A DNA stretch of 64,000 nucleotides from Brachypodium distachyon (lineage: Eukaryota > Streptophyta > Magnoliopsida > Poales > Poaceae). Shown here piece after piece: positions 25,178-36,219 of the stretch (positions are counted from its first letter, which is position 1; every line of letters begins with the position of its first letter). Under the pieces are notes generated by a model that was given only the letters and a program-made list of their open reading frames with translations, had not been told where the DNA came from and made no database searches. The stretch covers positions 35,827,001 through 35,891,000 of the forward strand of contig NC_016131.3 of NCBI RefSeq assembly GCF_000005505.3, given 5' to 3'. The position numbers and the translations under genes were made by a program.

Positions 25178-25920
25178 GGGTCTCCACAGTGTGTGTCAAA
25201 TAGAGGTGCCAAATTGCAAATTTGACTTTTGGCACCACATCCCTCCACTGTGAAGCCGGTGCCAAATTCAGAAAGTTTGGAACCGGAGCAAATAGCTCCT
25301 CCGGTGCTAAATTTCGTTGGAGAATAAACAAATCGACCGAGACTACACCATCTCTCGCCATGGCCACGGAATCGCTGCCCGACGACGCGAGGCGCTGGGC
25401 AGAGGCGCGCGGAGGCGCCGCTCGACGGGGCGCGGGGCGCAGGAGGAGGTGGTGTGGAGGAGGCACCGGGCAGACGAGCTGGACGGGAGGCGCCGGGCGG
25501 GAGGAGGCGCTCATCTTGCCCATGTCCACTTCTCTTTCTCCAATCCCTTGAGCCCCCGATCTACCTCGAGACTAGACGCATGCTGACGAAACTTGGATGG
25601 TCGCGGATCTCGTCAAATGGTGGTTCCATTTTTATGACATGCATGAGGAGATTTTGAATGCTTGGAGTCAATTTGAAAAGAGATTTGGAAGAGAAGTTCT
25701 ACAGAGCTGTTGTATTGAGGGGAGAGGATGGACGTTCTGTCACTGCGGCAGTTGACTGGAGAGAGGAAGAAGAGAGGACAATGTAATTTTTTACTAGCAT
25801 GATGGGTCCCATCAGAGCAGATATTTGGCACCGGTCACATTGAAGTAAAAATAGCAATTTGGCATTGATGCCAAATACTGCTTTGTTGACATATTTATTT
25901 TTGACACACTGTGGAGACCC
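25178..25920. mobile_element. PIF/Harbinger-type non-autonomous DNA transposon (743 bp)
   Basis: The ends are inverted repeats: GGGTCTCCACAGTGTG at the left and its reverse complement at the right, continuing after a 2-bp indel. The element is flanked by TAA on both sides (25175-25177 and 25921-25923). GGG-type ends plus a TAA target duplication fit the PIF/Harbinger superfamily. The middle (25360-25560) is GC-rich. No transposase is encoded, so movement would need an autonomous relative. Confidence 0.85.
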
Positions 25921-25923
25921 TAA

Positions 25924-28080
25924 CGCACCGTAGAAAACGCAAGAGAAAGCGAGGGCCTGCATCCGTGTTAGCTAGTGGTGCGTGGTTGTCCTAGATTTAG
26001 TCAACCGTGTTCTTTTATGGTTTTTAGGACTAGTTTTCTTATGAGTCGATCATTCTAATCTTCTTGATGAATTGCGATTGCACAAAGAGATTTATAAATA
26101 AAACATAAGAGAAGGCGCAGTAGTATGGCAACTTTGTGCATATGGGCAGCCGTCTACATGTTTTTTTATATTATAACTTTTTGTGCTTGCACATACTATA
26201 TACATATAGAAATAAATACATTTAAAAAACTTAAAAATGTAGGACAATGTGTACGCTGCAACTAGCTAGCTGGTATATCTAGTGCCCGGCTGTAATCGAA
26301 TATATGTTTTGATTAAAATAAAGAGAGGGAATAAGGGTTTAGGTAGGAGGCACAGACATGCTCTCCTAAACTGTAGAGGACGATCAATAATTAACTCGTA
26401 AACCCACAATTTTAAACCACATTGGACTAAATAAAGTACTAGCTAGATGGACTCAGAGATCTCTGAGACCCTTGTCCCAACTCTAATTAATTAATTAAGC
26501 TCTGCACCTCAGTGCTTAATCTCAGCTCTAGTAGTTCCTTGTGGACTTCGTATGTAGGGCATTTCCTTTAAAATTGAATTTTGTTTTGTAGCCTGTACAT
26601 AAGCACTGCTTAGCTGAAGACCCGCCGCAAAAACAGGCAACATATTCCGTCAGATGCAGATCATCTGTGCACATGAATTTGATGCCGCGTTCACATTGGT
26701 TCCATGAACCACCCAAATGAATGTGGACTGTGGTGAGATGCTGCTCCCATCGCCATGTACCACGATACTGTCAGCGGCAGATGAAACAAATGGGATTCTT
26801 GGAGTAATCTGCAACTTTTGCTGCTTCCCTAACTTGTTTCCTTGCGTGTTTCAAAACTGATATCACCCGCCTCAAAAAATTCCGTATTGAAATTTCTCCG
26901 TTTCAACATAGGGAGTACATTTCATCAAACCACTATTTTGAGTATCGCCAAGGTACCATTTCAAGGGTTCATAACAGTTTACTATTAGTATAGGGTAACA
27001 ATTTTCAAATAACACAAATCTTTCAAATTAGAGCATCTGACAGCGAATTTGACAAGGCCCATTTTTTCATCCAGCACTTCTAAATTTTTATTTTCCTCCT
27101 TTCTCCTCTGCTCTTCTCCCCCTTCTTCTTCTCCTGCTTCAGCGATTGATTCCAGCTCGCGCCTCCCCAAGGCCGCAGCGGCAAATGCACCGGCACCGCT
27201 GCTGCTGCTGCAACATGGACGCCATGGGGCTCCTCCACGTCCCTCCCATCCGCAGTGCCAACAAGGCAGCTAGCTAGGGCGTGGGAGCCAGTATTAGAAT
27301 TTTGGGTACGAATGCGGCTGATCAGCTCAAGGGCCATGCTCTAATTAAATTCTGAAAAAAAATTTAAAGACCTATTCATGAAGTGGGATGAGTGGAGTGA
27401 AAAGCTAATTTAATATGCAAGGGATGTTGGTTTTCATCTAGTACCAAGGTGAGCAAGGGAAGTCCCCTCGCGCGCTTCTCCTCCTACTCTCGCCTCGTCA
27501 CGACGACCCGCACGTGGATCGATTTCGAGTTCGAGGCCTAGCTGTGTCGGGTCGGCGCGGGGCCGGGCTCTATCTCCTCATGTGGTTTGGAAACTTTTGC
27601 CACGCAAGTTAATTGGAATCTGTTACCGGATTTCAAGGAGAGAAACCTGAACCGACTGACCTGTACCTGCGTGACTATATATTGAGCCAGCCCCGTCCCT
27701 CAATCTGCACCACATCAAACCGAGCTAGTGTTTCGCCTGTGTCTCGCTTTTGCGCTGTCGTCGTAGTCTATTCCATCCCAAGCGCCGGCATGCACCAGCG
27801 AACGGGAGAGAAGGTCGCCGGAACCTTACGTCTTTGTGATCCTATACAGGAGAGGGTGAATAAGGTTTTTGGAAAGCGCTCTGCGCGACTGCTCGTTTTC
27901 CTGCAACCACGGGTGAACCGGCGGGTGCGTGACTCACCTCTGCCTTCTTTGTCGGCAACTTCGTCAAGCGAACGCAGCAGCAACGGCTTTGACGTGGGTG
28001 TCCTGGCCGGGTAGCCGAGAGCCGACTAAACCAGGAGGCCGATTCAACTCGTGACCCAGGCATCTCCTCCACTCGGCCAT
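25924..28080. other. Intergenic, no supported gene
   Basis: Mixed DNA. TTAGAGCATC at about 27028 and GATGCTCTAA-like ATGCTCTAA at about 27336 may be ends of another MITE, but the flanks do not give a clean target duplication. A 133-codon open frame at 27613-28014 has no known domain. Confidence 0.45.
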
Positions 28081-28475
28081 GGATGCTAGCGTACCGAAGA
28101 AGGAATTCTAGTTCGAGATATAGGAAATATGAGTTGTAGACATCTTGTACAAGAAGGATGCCACGCACATATCTTATAAAGGAAGAATCCTGAGTAGTTT
28201 AGAAAGGCAGAGTCCATGTACGAGTTGTACCCGGCTCTGTCCCAAAACCCTAGTTGTTCGACTATATAAAGTCGGGCTAGGTGCCCTCGATGGGCAGAAC
28301 ATGACTTGTAATATTGTACACAAATATTAGATTGCCAACGGGACGTAGGCTTACATCCCCGAGAAAGAGTGAGTCGAACCTGTATAAACCTTCGTTTATT
28401 CGTCGAGTTCTTTACTTCATACGAGTCGGTATCGCCGTGGGATCCCCAAATCTCTCTGCTCGTCTCATGCCTTCA
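28081..28475 (+). other. LTR-like segment cut by the gypsy insertion
   Basis: A TATA-like CTATATAAAG (28262) is followed by CGAACCTGTATAAACCTTCG (about 28376), a phrase typical of the R/U5 part of grass gypsy LTRs. The segment stops at the 28476 insertion point. I could not find its other boundary or partner. Confidence 0.4.
28471..28475. repeat. Left target-site duplication CTTCA of the gypsy element
   Basis: CTTCA directly precedes the 5' LTR and is repeated directly after the 3' LTR (46331-46335). It defines the element ends. Confidence 0.9.
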
Positions 28476-29188
28476 TGTCTCACCAGTGGCCCACGGGGCC
28501 CCACTGGTACGGGACGCGTGGGTCGCAACTAACGAGACCCCGCTAGGCCGGCTCCCCGGGAAGCTACCAGCTCGCCCCCCCGCAACTTGCGGGGCGACGG
28601 TACCGGGGCACCTCCCGGGTACTAGAGCTTTGGGGGTTGCAGGTGGGGCCGACGGAACAATGGAGACAAGACGAGACAGCGGACACAGTGCATTTAATGC
28701 ACCAATAGGAGTCACATCGGCAGTGCTAGTCTTGCCCAACAAGTTTAGAGCGGCTAGCCTAAGAGAGATTTTATTTACAACGCATCGTGGCTTGGGTGCT
28801 GCATGAAGCCCAGCGTGGATCTACAGTAGAGTAAGTTTTGTAGCAATGACACACGTGTAGTTAACGTGTTACGCTGCATGCATCGGCACCTGTGGTATCC
28901 CCTTGTCACAATGCCACCAGTCAAAGGGTTCGAACCCTAGTCAGTAACAAGTAGCGTTGCATCCATTCGTAGCAAAAGCCCTTAGGAGAACAAGTAGCTC
29001 ACCCGGGAACCCTCTGGGCAATCTGTAAGAACACACAAATTACTCGTGAATACAACAAAAAGTAGGACGTAGGGTGTTACACCTCCGGGTGGCCCGAACC
29101 TGGGTAAATCCAACTGTCTACACTTCGTGCCTTACGTCACGCCGGCGATCGCCGAGCATCCCCGGTGCCGAAGACCCGTGCTCCAACA
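28476..29188 (+). repeat. 5' LTR of the gypsy element
   Basis: Runs from TGTCTCACCAGTGG to CTCCAACA. Compared with the 3' LTR it lacks about 15 bases near 28906, where the 3' LTR has CTATAAAAAG. It also lacks about 40 bases near its end and a short segment near 28560. The missing CTATAAAAAG is the likely TATA box, so this LTR may no longer start transcription. Confidence 0.9.
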
Positions 29189-29189
29189 T

Positions 29190-29207
29190 TTGGCGCGCCA
29201 GGTAGGG
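29190..29207 (+). promoter_or_regulatory. Primer-binding site of the gypsy element
   Basis: TGGCGCGCCAGGTAGGGG starts two bases after the LTR end. It begins with TGG, as needed to pair with a tRNA 3' CCA. Which tRNA is used was not determined. Confidence 0.7.
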
Positions 29208-29439
29208 GGGGGTGCAGAGAACTTCGGGTGACCGCTGGCGTCATTGCCTTCTTCACCAACGACATCCTCTACGTCAGCTCGCCATGCCGCCCAAGAAGGC
29301 AGACGAGCCCCGGGTCGACTTGCGTGACACGCTGGCCATGCGCATTCGATCCCACGACGCCGCGCGCGCGTCACAAGGTCAAGGGGACTAGGGGTCCCCT
29401 CAACGTCAACAACCGCAGCTACCACCTCCACCTCCTCGG

Positions 29440-31100
29440 GTGTCGATGGACAACCGTCCAAGGGGGCCTGCGGTGCCTAGCGCCGAAGCCAGCCGCACGG
29501 GCGACCTCAACGTCGCACGTGCCAGGCAGCGAGTTCACTCCCACCCGTTGGCACCGGGCGACTGGGCGGACGGCAGCAGGTCAGAGAACCGGCAGCCTCC
29601 CGCCCAGACCTCGGCGGAAGCCATCATTGCCACGCATGTCATGGTGCGCTACGAGCCGCCGCAGGGCATGCCGGCGCACGATGGGTGCAACGCGGAGTTG
29701 GACGCGCTTCTCGTGCTCGCTGCCCAACTGCCGCAAGGTGAGGGCGGCCCGGCCGGTTCGGGCCGGGGACAGAACCCGGGGCGCGGAGACGCACACCGCT
29801 CCTCGGGACATGGAGAGCATCCTCCACCCTCGGGAGGACAAGGTGACGAGGATCCCGAGGGCTATTCGGACTCGTCACCGACCGTCACGCCAGGTGACAC
29901 GCGAGGCGTCCTGAACGCCCGCCCGCAGGAAGATCTCCGCCAGCGCAAGCGCTGGCGTAGCACGAGATGGAGAGCCAGCATCCAGGGAGTAGGAAGACGC
30001 TCCCATTGGCGCCGATGACGGCTGCGCCGCGTTCTCCCACGAGCTGCGCCGGGTGACATGGCCCCGCAAGTGATGAGCGCCAACGCTCGGGACGTACGAC
30101 GGGACGGTGAACCCCAAGGACTTCCTCGTGACCTACACATTGGGCATGCATGCTATCATTGCCGATGACAAGGTCAGGGCTAACTGGTTCCCGATGGTCC
30201 TGAAAGGATCAGTGTGGACCTGGTTGCTCAACCTGCCTGTCGGGTCCATTGCCTCCTAGGCTGACCTGCGCGAGCAGTTTGTGAACGTGTTTCACAAGCG
30301 CCCGGGAACCACGGTGGAGCTGCACACGGTGGTGCAGAAGCCGGGGGAGACATTGCAGGACTTCACCAACAGGTTCTCCAACATCTCCTACTCCATCCCA
30401 GAGGGGGAAGAGGCCGCCATCATCAACACGTACGCCATCAACGTCCACGACCCGAAGATGCGTGAGAAACTGAACACGCACCGGATCCGGACTACTAGGG
30501 ATCTCCATGCTCTCGCGCTCAAGTGCGTGATGACCGAGGAAGGGCGCCTAGTGCCCGAGCTTGCCGCCAAAGCGGCGCGAACCCACCCGAGGGCTCTGGA
30601 AAGAAGGGCTCTCGGAAACGCGGCGGGAAGCAAGTGCTTGCCGCGGAACCGGGGGCTCCCCAGAGGCCCACCAAGAAGGCGGCGCCAGCGGGAGCATCGG
30701 GTAGCAAGCCGGCAGCGGCCGCGCGCTGCCCCATCCACACCAACACAGCCCACGAGGCACAGGACTACCGCACTCTCTAGACCATCAAGGAGAATCGCAA
30801 GCAGCGCCATGAGGAGCGTCGTGCTGCCGGGGCCTGCTTCAACTGCGGGGATATCGGGCACCTCTCCCAAGACTGCCCGAACAAGCCCCGCAACGGAGCG
30901 GGCCAGGGCGCGGCCAGCGGCGGCGACAAGGGAGAACCCACGGGGGGTCGCAGTCAAGCCCGCGACGGCAAGGACCAGCCCATCCGGGGACGCGACAAGC
31001 CTTGTGCCGAGGAGCGCGAGGACGATTGCAGTGACGACGCCGATGAGCCCGGCTTCCAGGAGCCCGCGACGTCGCCTGCATCCATGGGGGAGCATACGCT
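29440..31100 (+). pseudogene. gypsy gag (Retrotrans_gag and zinc knuckle), broken
   Basis: The N-terminal open part is 29440-30018. The conserved capsid region then continues in another frame (about 30110-30580) with NWFPMVLKGSVWTWLLNLP, a TAG stop at 30257-30259, and LREQFVNVFHK, LQDFTNRFSNISY and IRTTRDLHALAL. In gypsy elements this region builds the particle that encloses the RNA. A zinc knuckle of the form CX2CX4HX4C (CFNCGDIGHLSQDC, 30835-30876) lies in a third reading segment. Composition is strongly GC-rich. Confidence 0.85.
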
Positions 31101-31134
31101 CTCACATCTCACGCCGCCATGAAGCGGCTCACTC

Positions 31135-31695
31135 TTGAGGTCTGCGCCCCAGCATGGAGGCGCAATATCCATGAGGTGGTCGCGCGTGCCGATCACCTTC
31201 AACTCGGGCGATCATCCGATTCGTCCCTTGGGATCAGGGGTACTGCCCCTTGTGGTGTCACTGATCATAAACAATATGACGGTGACCAAGGTTCTGGTGG
31301 ACAATGGAGCGAGCCTCAACCTCCTGTCCGCAAAGTTGGTGGAAAAGCTTCACCTGCCTCTGGAGCAGATGAAGCCCACCGACCCTATCCGGGAGATCAA
31401 CCCCGGAGTGGTGCAGCCCATGGGGCGTATCACGCTCCCAGTGACTTTCGGGTCCCGGGAAGCGTTTTGGATTGAGCACGTTGTCTTCGACGTGGCTCAC
31501 ACCCCGTTGCCGTACAACGGGATTATTGGTCGGCCGACGCTGCCGTCAACATACGGTGTACTCTCCATCAAGTGCGACCTGAAGGACGCTGCTTGGTGCG
31601 TGGGCGAGGTCGTAAAGACCTCCGCAGTGGCGGATTCCGGCAACTACAACGTTGCCGGGAGCGAGGATTCACTTGCGGGCGAGCAGCCCGCATAG
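31135..31695 (+). pseudogene. gypsy aspartic protease region
   Basis: An open stretch of 186 codons contains VLVDNGASLNLL (about 31290), the place of the aspartic protease D-[ST]-G active site in Tat-type elements, here DNG. Further on come YNGIIGRPTL and STYGVLSIKC, the flap and C-terminal blocks usual in this family. The domain cuts the polyprotein in intact elements. Whether the asparagine at the second position allows activity is uncertain; related Tat copies often show other residues there. Confidence 0.75.
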
Positions 31696-31904
31696 AAGAA
31701 GGCGTGAACCACTCCCGGGCAGGATGCCGGGGGCAGCACCCACTCCAGCCCGTGCGTCAGCAAGGGCATGAAGCTGAAGGAGGAGGGTGCCTAGGTCAAG
31801 AAGGTGCCCCTGCATGCCGGCAACGAGGCGCACACAGTTTCCATTGGTGCGAGCCTCGGCGACAAATAGGAAAGCGCTCTGATTGCCTTCCTCCGGGGAA
31901 TTCT

Positions 31905-32251
31905 GACGTGTTCGTTTGGGAGCCGTCAGACCTTCCCGAAGTCCCCAGGGAGGTGATCGAGCATCGGTTGGCGGTGCGGCAAGCACAAAAACGCAAGGAC
32001 TTCATCCAGCAAGAAGTGGAGAAGCTCAAGAATGCCGGGGCGATCAGGAAAGTGTTGTACCCTACATGGTTAGCGAATTCTGTTGTAGTCCCTAAGGTTG
32101 GGAATAAATTACATGGTTAGCGAATAGATTTTACTGATCTTAATCGTGCATGCCCTAAGGACCCCTTCCATGTACCCCGAATCGATCAAATAGTAGATTC
32201 CACAGCAGGTTGTGAGTCTTTATGCTTTCTGGATGCCTTCTCCGGCTACCA
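31905..32251 (+). pseudogene. gypsy reverse transcriptase, N-terminal part
   Basis: Reads DVFVWEPSDLPEVPREVIEH (entry to RT), then KLKNAGAIRKVLYPTWLANS and, after a TAG stop at 32118-32120, FTDLNRACPKDPFHVPRIDQ and CFLDAFSGYH. It is cut at 32251/32252 by Helitron 2 and resumes at 33300. A 16-bp phrase, TACATGGTTAGCGAAT, occurs twice (32065 and 32110), a small local duplication. Confidence 0.85.
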
Positions 32252-33299
32252 TCTATACCAATATATTAAATTGGAGTTGGTGCTGATGGTACGGACGTCG
32301 CGGTACGTTACTTCACCGAAATTATGAATCTGCCACCGTTGTCTCCACGTGTCTTTAATCCCGGCACCCGCAGTTCTCAAGCGCAGAAAAAAATAGAAAA
32401 AACACGTACCGCCCAAAATAGAAAAAAACAAACCAAGAGAGCATTCCTCCTCCTCTCCTACGAATGTCACCCCCATCCCCTGCCCGATCCGGATCTCGCC
32501 GCCGCCCTTCGGATCTTGCCAGCGCCTGCCGCTGCTCTTGCTCACCTTCACCAGCTCGTGCGCGTCGCCTCCGTGTGCGGAAGGCGGCTGCGGACCCACG
32601 GCTCCGTCGTGTGGTCCAACCGCCGCTTCCACCGGCTCTTGCATGCCGGTGGCTCCCCGCGGGCTTTGGACAGCGATGGGATGAGCCGTAGGCCGGGATG
32701 GCGGTAGCCTCGCACAAGGCAGCAGGGACCGCGTCGGCGCGAGCCATCGGTGGCCCTCCGGACGGTAGTGGCGTGCGGCGATCAGTGGCCTGACGCGATG
32801 TGGGGCGGCGCGGGCGTGGCGAACGGGCGAACAACGCTGCGAGAGGGCGCAGGCGGGCAGCGCACAGGCGCACCGGGCGGCAAGTGGGAGTAGACGGCAC
32901 GCAGGAGTGGACGGGTGGCGGGAATCTACGGGCGGAGGCGGTGCGCACAAGCGGGCGGCTGTGCATGGCGGCGTGATGTTTGGTGGCCGGATGAATCAGC
33001 ATGGGGAGAGGAGGAGTTTGCACTCATGGTGGATGGAGAGGATAGTCAGAGGGAGAGCGAGAAATTGGGAGAAGAGATTTGAGAAATAAAATACAGAGTA
33101 GGAGTAGTAGGAGAGCAAGGCAAGGAGAAATATAAAAATAAGACATTTGAAAAAGAGAAAGAGACTAGAGTATAGCCCACGAAAATAAACATATGATAAT
33201 CGCTATATACATATGTGCTCATGAAACACAACAACATTTAATTTGACGTTTCGATATAATTTTCCGTTGTCCGTAGCAACGCACGGGTTCTTTTGCTAG
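32252..33299 (+). mobile_element. Non-autonomous Helitron, copy 2, inside the gypsy RT
   Basis: It starts TCTATACCAATATATTAAATTGG directly after an A (32251) and ends GGTTCTTTTGCTAG directly before a T (33300). This is the canonical A^T Helitron target with no target duplication. A hairpin (CGTTG/CAACG, about 33264-33282) precedes the CTAG end. Removing 1048 bp in silico makes the RT reading continuous across the junction, which fixes both ends. No RepHel is encoded. The GC-rich interior (about 32440-33060) is shared with Helitron copy 1, including the arrangement CGGAAGGCGGCTG...CACGGCTCCGTCG. Confidence 0.95.
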
Positions 33300-34170
33300 T
33301 CATATTAAGATGGCAGTCGAAGATGAGGAGAAAACAACGTTTATCACCCCGGTTGGCTGCTACTGTTATACATGCATGCCTTTCGGGCCGAAAAACACGG
33401 GCTCGACATTTCAACGTGCTTTGCGCGAGTGTTTGGGACCCCAGCTAGGCCGTAATATCGAGGCCTACATGGACGATATCGTCGTCACATCGCGGCACGG
33501 GGACTCGCTCATCATCGACCTGCAGGAGACATTTGATAATCTCTGAAGGATCAAGCTCAAGCTTTACCCCGAGAAGTGCACGTTCGGCGTGGACTTGGGG
33601 CACTTCCTGGGCTTTCTTGGTATCTCACCGGGGAATCGAGGTCAATCCACAGAAGATTGAGGCGATCGAGAAGATGGAGGCACCCCACAAGGTCAGAGAC
33701 ATCCAACGCATCAACGGTTGCGTTGCGGCGCTCAGGCGTTTCATCTCAAGGTGAGCGAGCGAGCCTGGCCTGATTTCAACGTAATGAAGAAGAAGGGCCC
33801 AATCAACTGGACCCCAGAGGCGGAAGCGGCGTTCCAGGACTTGAAGCAGTACCTGAAATCGTCGCCGATCCTCGTCGCCCCCAAGCCGGGCGAGCCGTTG
33901 CTGCTTTACCTGGAAGCAACAGACCAGGTAGTGCGCTCCGTGCTCGTTGCCGAGAGGGAAGAACAAGTCTCGGGGGTTGAGACATGGGGGCAGGGAGCTA
34001 CCGCCTGTACCTCGGGAGCCGAGGGGCAGTCCAGTCAGGCTGCCCCCCGCAAGTGGCTAGTGCAGCACCCCGTGTACTTCGTTAGCACGGTGTTGTGCGA
34101 TGCCCGGGTACGGTACCCGCAGGTTCAGAAGTTTTTGCTTCGGATCCTGCTTGCTTCACGGAAGGGCGCA
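33300..34170 (+). pseudogene. gypsy reverse transcriptase C-terminal part and start of RNase H
   Basis: RT resumes with IKMAVEDEEKTTFITPVGCY and CYTCMPFGPKNTGSTFQRAL. The active site YMDD is intact at 33466-33477. A TGA at 33544-33546 and a frameshift near 33620 follow (LYPEKCTFGV; then EVNPQKIEAIEKMEAP). RNase H begins as INWTPEAEAAFQDLK (33808) and reaches YPQVQKFLLRILLASRK near 34160. The central and C-terminal RNase H blocks and most of the link to integrase are missing, indicating a deletion near 34160-34175. Confidence 0.85.
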
Positions 34171-35160
34171 CGCCACTGGAGGATATCCATCGAGGCACAT
34201 GCTCGCACCATGTGGCCTCCAGGGCGCTAGCTGGAAAGGCATTCTGGCACGGCTTGTACTGGCCAACAGTCTTAGCCGATGCCGAGCAACTAGTCAAGAC
34301 CTGCAAAGCATACCAGTTTCACGCCAAGAAGAGCAACGAGCCAGCGCAAACCCTGCAAGTCATCCCGTCCTCGTGGCCGTTCGCGGTCTGGGGGCTAGAC
34401 ATCATCGGAAAGATGTCGAGAGCTGTTGGCGGCTACGAGTACCTCCTTGTAGCCATCGACAAGTTCTCGAAGTGGATCCAGGTGGAGCCTGTGCGAGCTG
34501 TCACAGCGCAGGCGGCCATCAAGTTCTTCAAGAGCATTGTCTGCCGGTTTGGTGTGCCTAACGGCATCATCATCGATAACGGCACCCAATTCACTAGTGC
34601 GGTGTTCCAAGCTTACTGCGAGGACATGGGCACTAAAATTCATTTCGCCTCAGTCGCTCTTCCGAGGAGCAACGGGCAAGTGGAGCGCGCCAACGCAGAG
34701 ATACTGCGGGGGCTCAAGACGAGAACCTTTGACAAGCTCAAGGGCCATGGGAAACACTGGGTTGAAGAACTCCAGCCCGTGCTGTGGTCAATTCGGACCA
34801 CACCAAGTCGGGCGACGGGCCAAACTCCGTTTGCCCTCGTCTACGGGGCAAAAGCTGTGCTGCCCCTCGAGCTTAAGCATGGGTCACCTCGGGTACGCGC
34901 GTACGGAGAGCCAACACGCGCAGAGGATTGATGACCTTAGCTTCATCGAGGAAATTCGATGCCGGGCTGCCGTGCGAGCTATGGGCTACCAGCAGGGGCT
35001 CCGTCGTTATCACGACAGGAGAGTCCGTCCCCGGGGGCTCGAGGTTGGAGACCTCGTCCTGCGCCAGATACAAGGAACGAAGGCCGGGAACAAGTTGACT
35101 CCAAACTGGGAAGGCCCTTTCCGGGTAGTGCAGGTGACCAAGCAGTTGATGAACCGGTAA
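34171..35160 (+). pseudogene. gypsy integrase (nearly open)
   Basis: The frame is open from about 34095 to the stop at 34929-34931. It carries the end of the zinc-binding N-terminal domain (GKAFWHGLYWPT) and the core with all three catalytic residues in context: D in WGLDIIGKM, D in IIIDNGTQF and E in NGQVERANAEI. After a frame change the C-terminal part continues to about 35160 (RGLEVGDLVLRQIQ, NWEGPFRV). The enzyme inserts the DNA copy into the host genome. It lies after RT, as expected for Ty3/gypsy. Confidence 0.88.
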
Positions 35161-36219
35161 ACAACGTGCTACGTGCCTGCACGGCACCGTGGAATAGAGG
35201 AGATGCTCACACCCAAGTCTGAGGTCGACTCTTCTGTGCCCGGGTGCTGGGAGGCAGGAGGTTATCCAATTAGTGTTGTCTTTTTTCGTGCATTTTGAAA
35301 AATTCTCTATGCACCATGGGCACTGCAAGAATCTCACATGCAGGATAAAGGTGGGGATGAACGCGCACGGTGATGCTCGTGGAGCAGTCACGGGTGTCGT
35401 CAGTTCTGCATGCGTGGCGGCAAGGGCAGCGTTCTGGCTATTTAAAAACCGGAGAAAGCGCAACAACAACAACGGGCAAGAAAGCAAGTAATGTCGCAGA
35501 AAGGCAATGGTGGTGCATCCCTTGTCATTGAGGGTGTTCCCACCATCGCGGCCTTGCCACATCGCTTAGAGGAGGACACCAGAGATGGCAACGCAAGAGA
35601 CGAGAGGCGTCGCGAAGACGCGTTGGTGGTGCATGCCTCCGCGCATGCCGCTGGAGGGTGCACTGCAACTACGTCCTTGCCACGGCTCTCAATAGGGTGC
35701 TCTAAATGCAGAGGGAACAGAAATGTAAGTACTTCGTTTCAAGTCCTTAGTTCTTCCTTTAAATCACACTGGCTTGCCGAGGGAAGCTCAGTCCCTGTGT
35801 CGTCGGACTGTAAGAAGGATGCTTGCGGGGGGAGGACGCCTCCCACACGTGGCTCGCGGGTCCGTCCCGGAGGCGTGCGTGCTGGGGTAGTAAATCCGCA
35901 GGTGGAGTGGCTGGTCGTTGCTGTTTAGCCCTAGTTTGGCACCGCGGGTCCGACCCGGGTCCCTGGGCTAGCTAAACACGCAATTGGCAAGTACTTGGGT
36001 ACACAAGGTTAAAACACGAGAAGAATAGAGCCCATCCCCGGCAAGCTAGTTATAGACGGAAAAACAAGTAAATTGCCATTGGATAAATAAAATGAAATTG
36101 AAACAAACAAGTTCGCGGTAAGCATTCGAAGTGACAAGGGCTAACACAAAGTAAGGCGCCTCGCGCCAGTCACAGGAGAACAAGCAAAAAGTGGAAAAAC
36201 TGAAAGATACAAGGAACGA
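35161..36219. other. Spacer between integrase and antisense gene
   Basis: No conserved domain is visible on either strand. Internal gypsy sequence of unknown role. Confidence 0.5.

Noticed and set aside
27027..27347. Possible MITE with TTAGAGCATC / ATGCTCTAA ends
   Set aside because: Only about 10-14 bases match and the flanking triplets are TTA and TAA, not a direct duplication.
29165..29914. 249-codon plus-strand frame overlapping the gypsy gag start
   Set aside because: Overlaps the better supported gag frame in GC-rich DNA and begins inside the LTR end.
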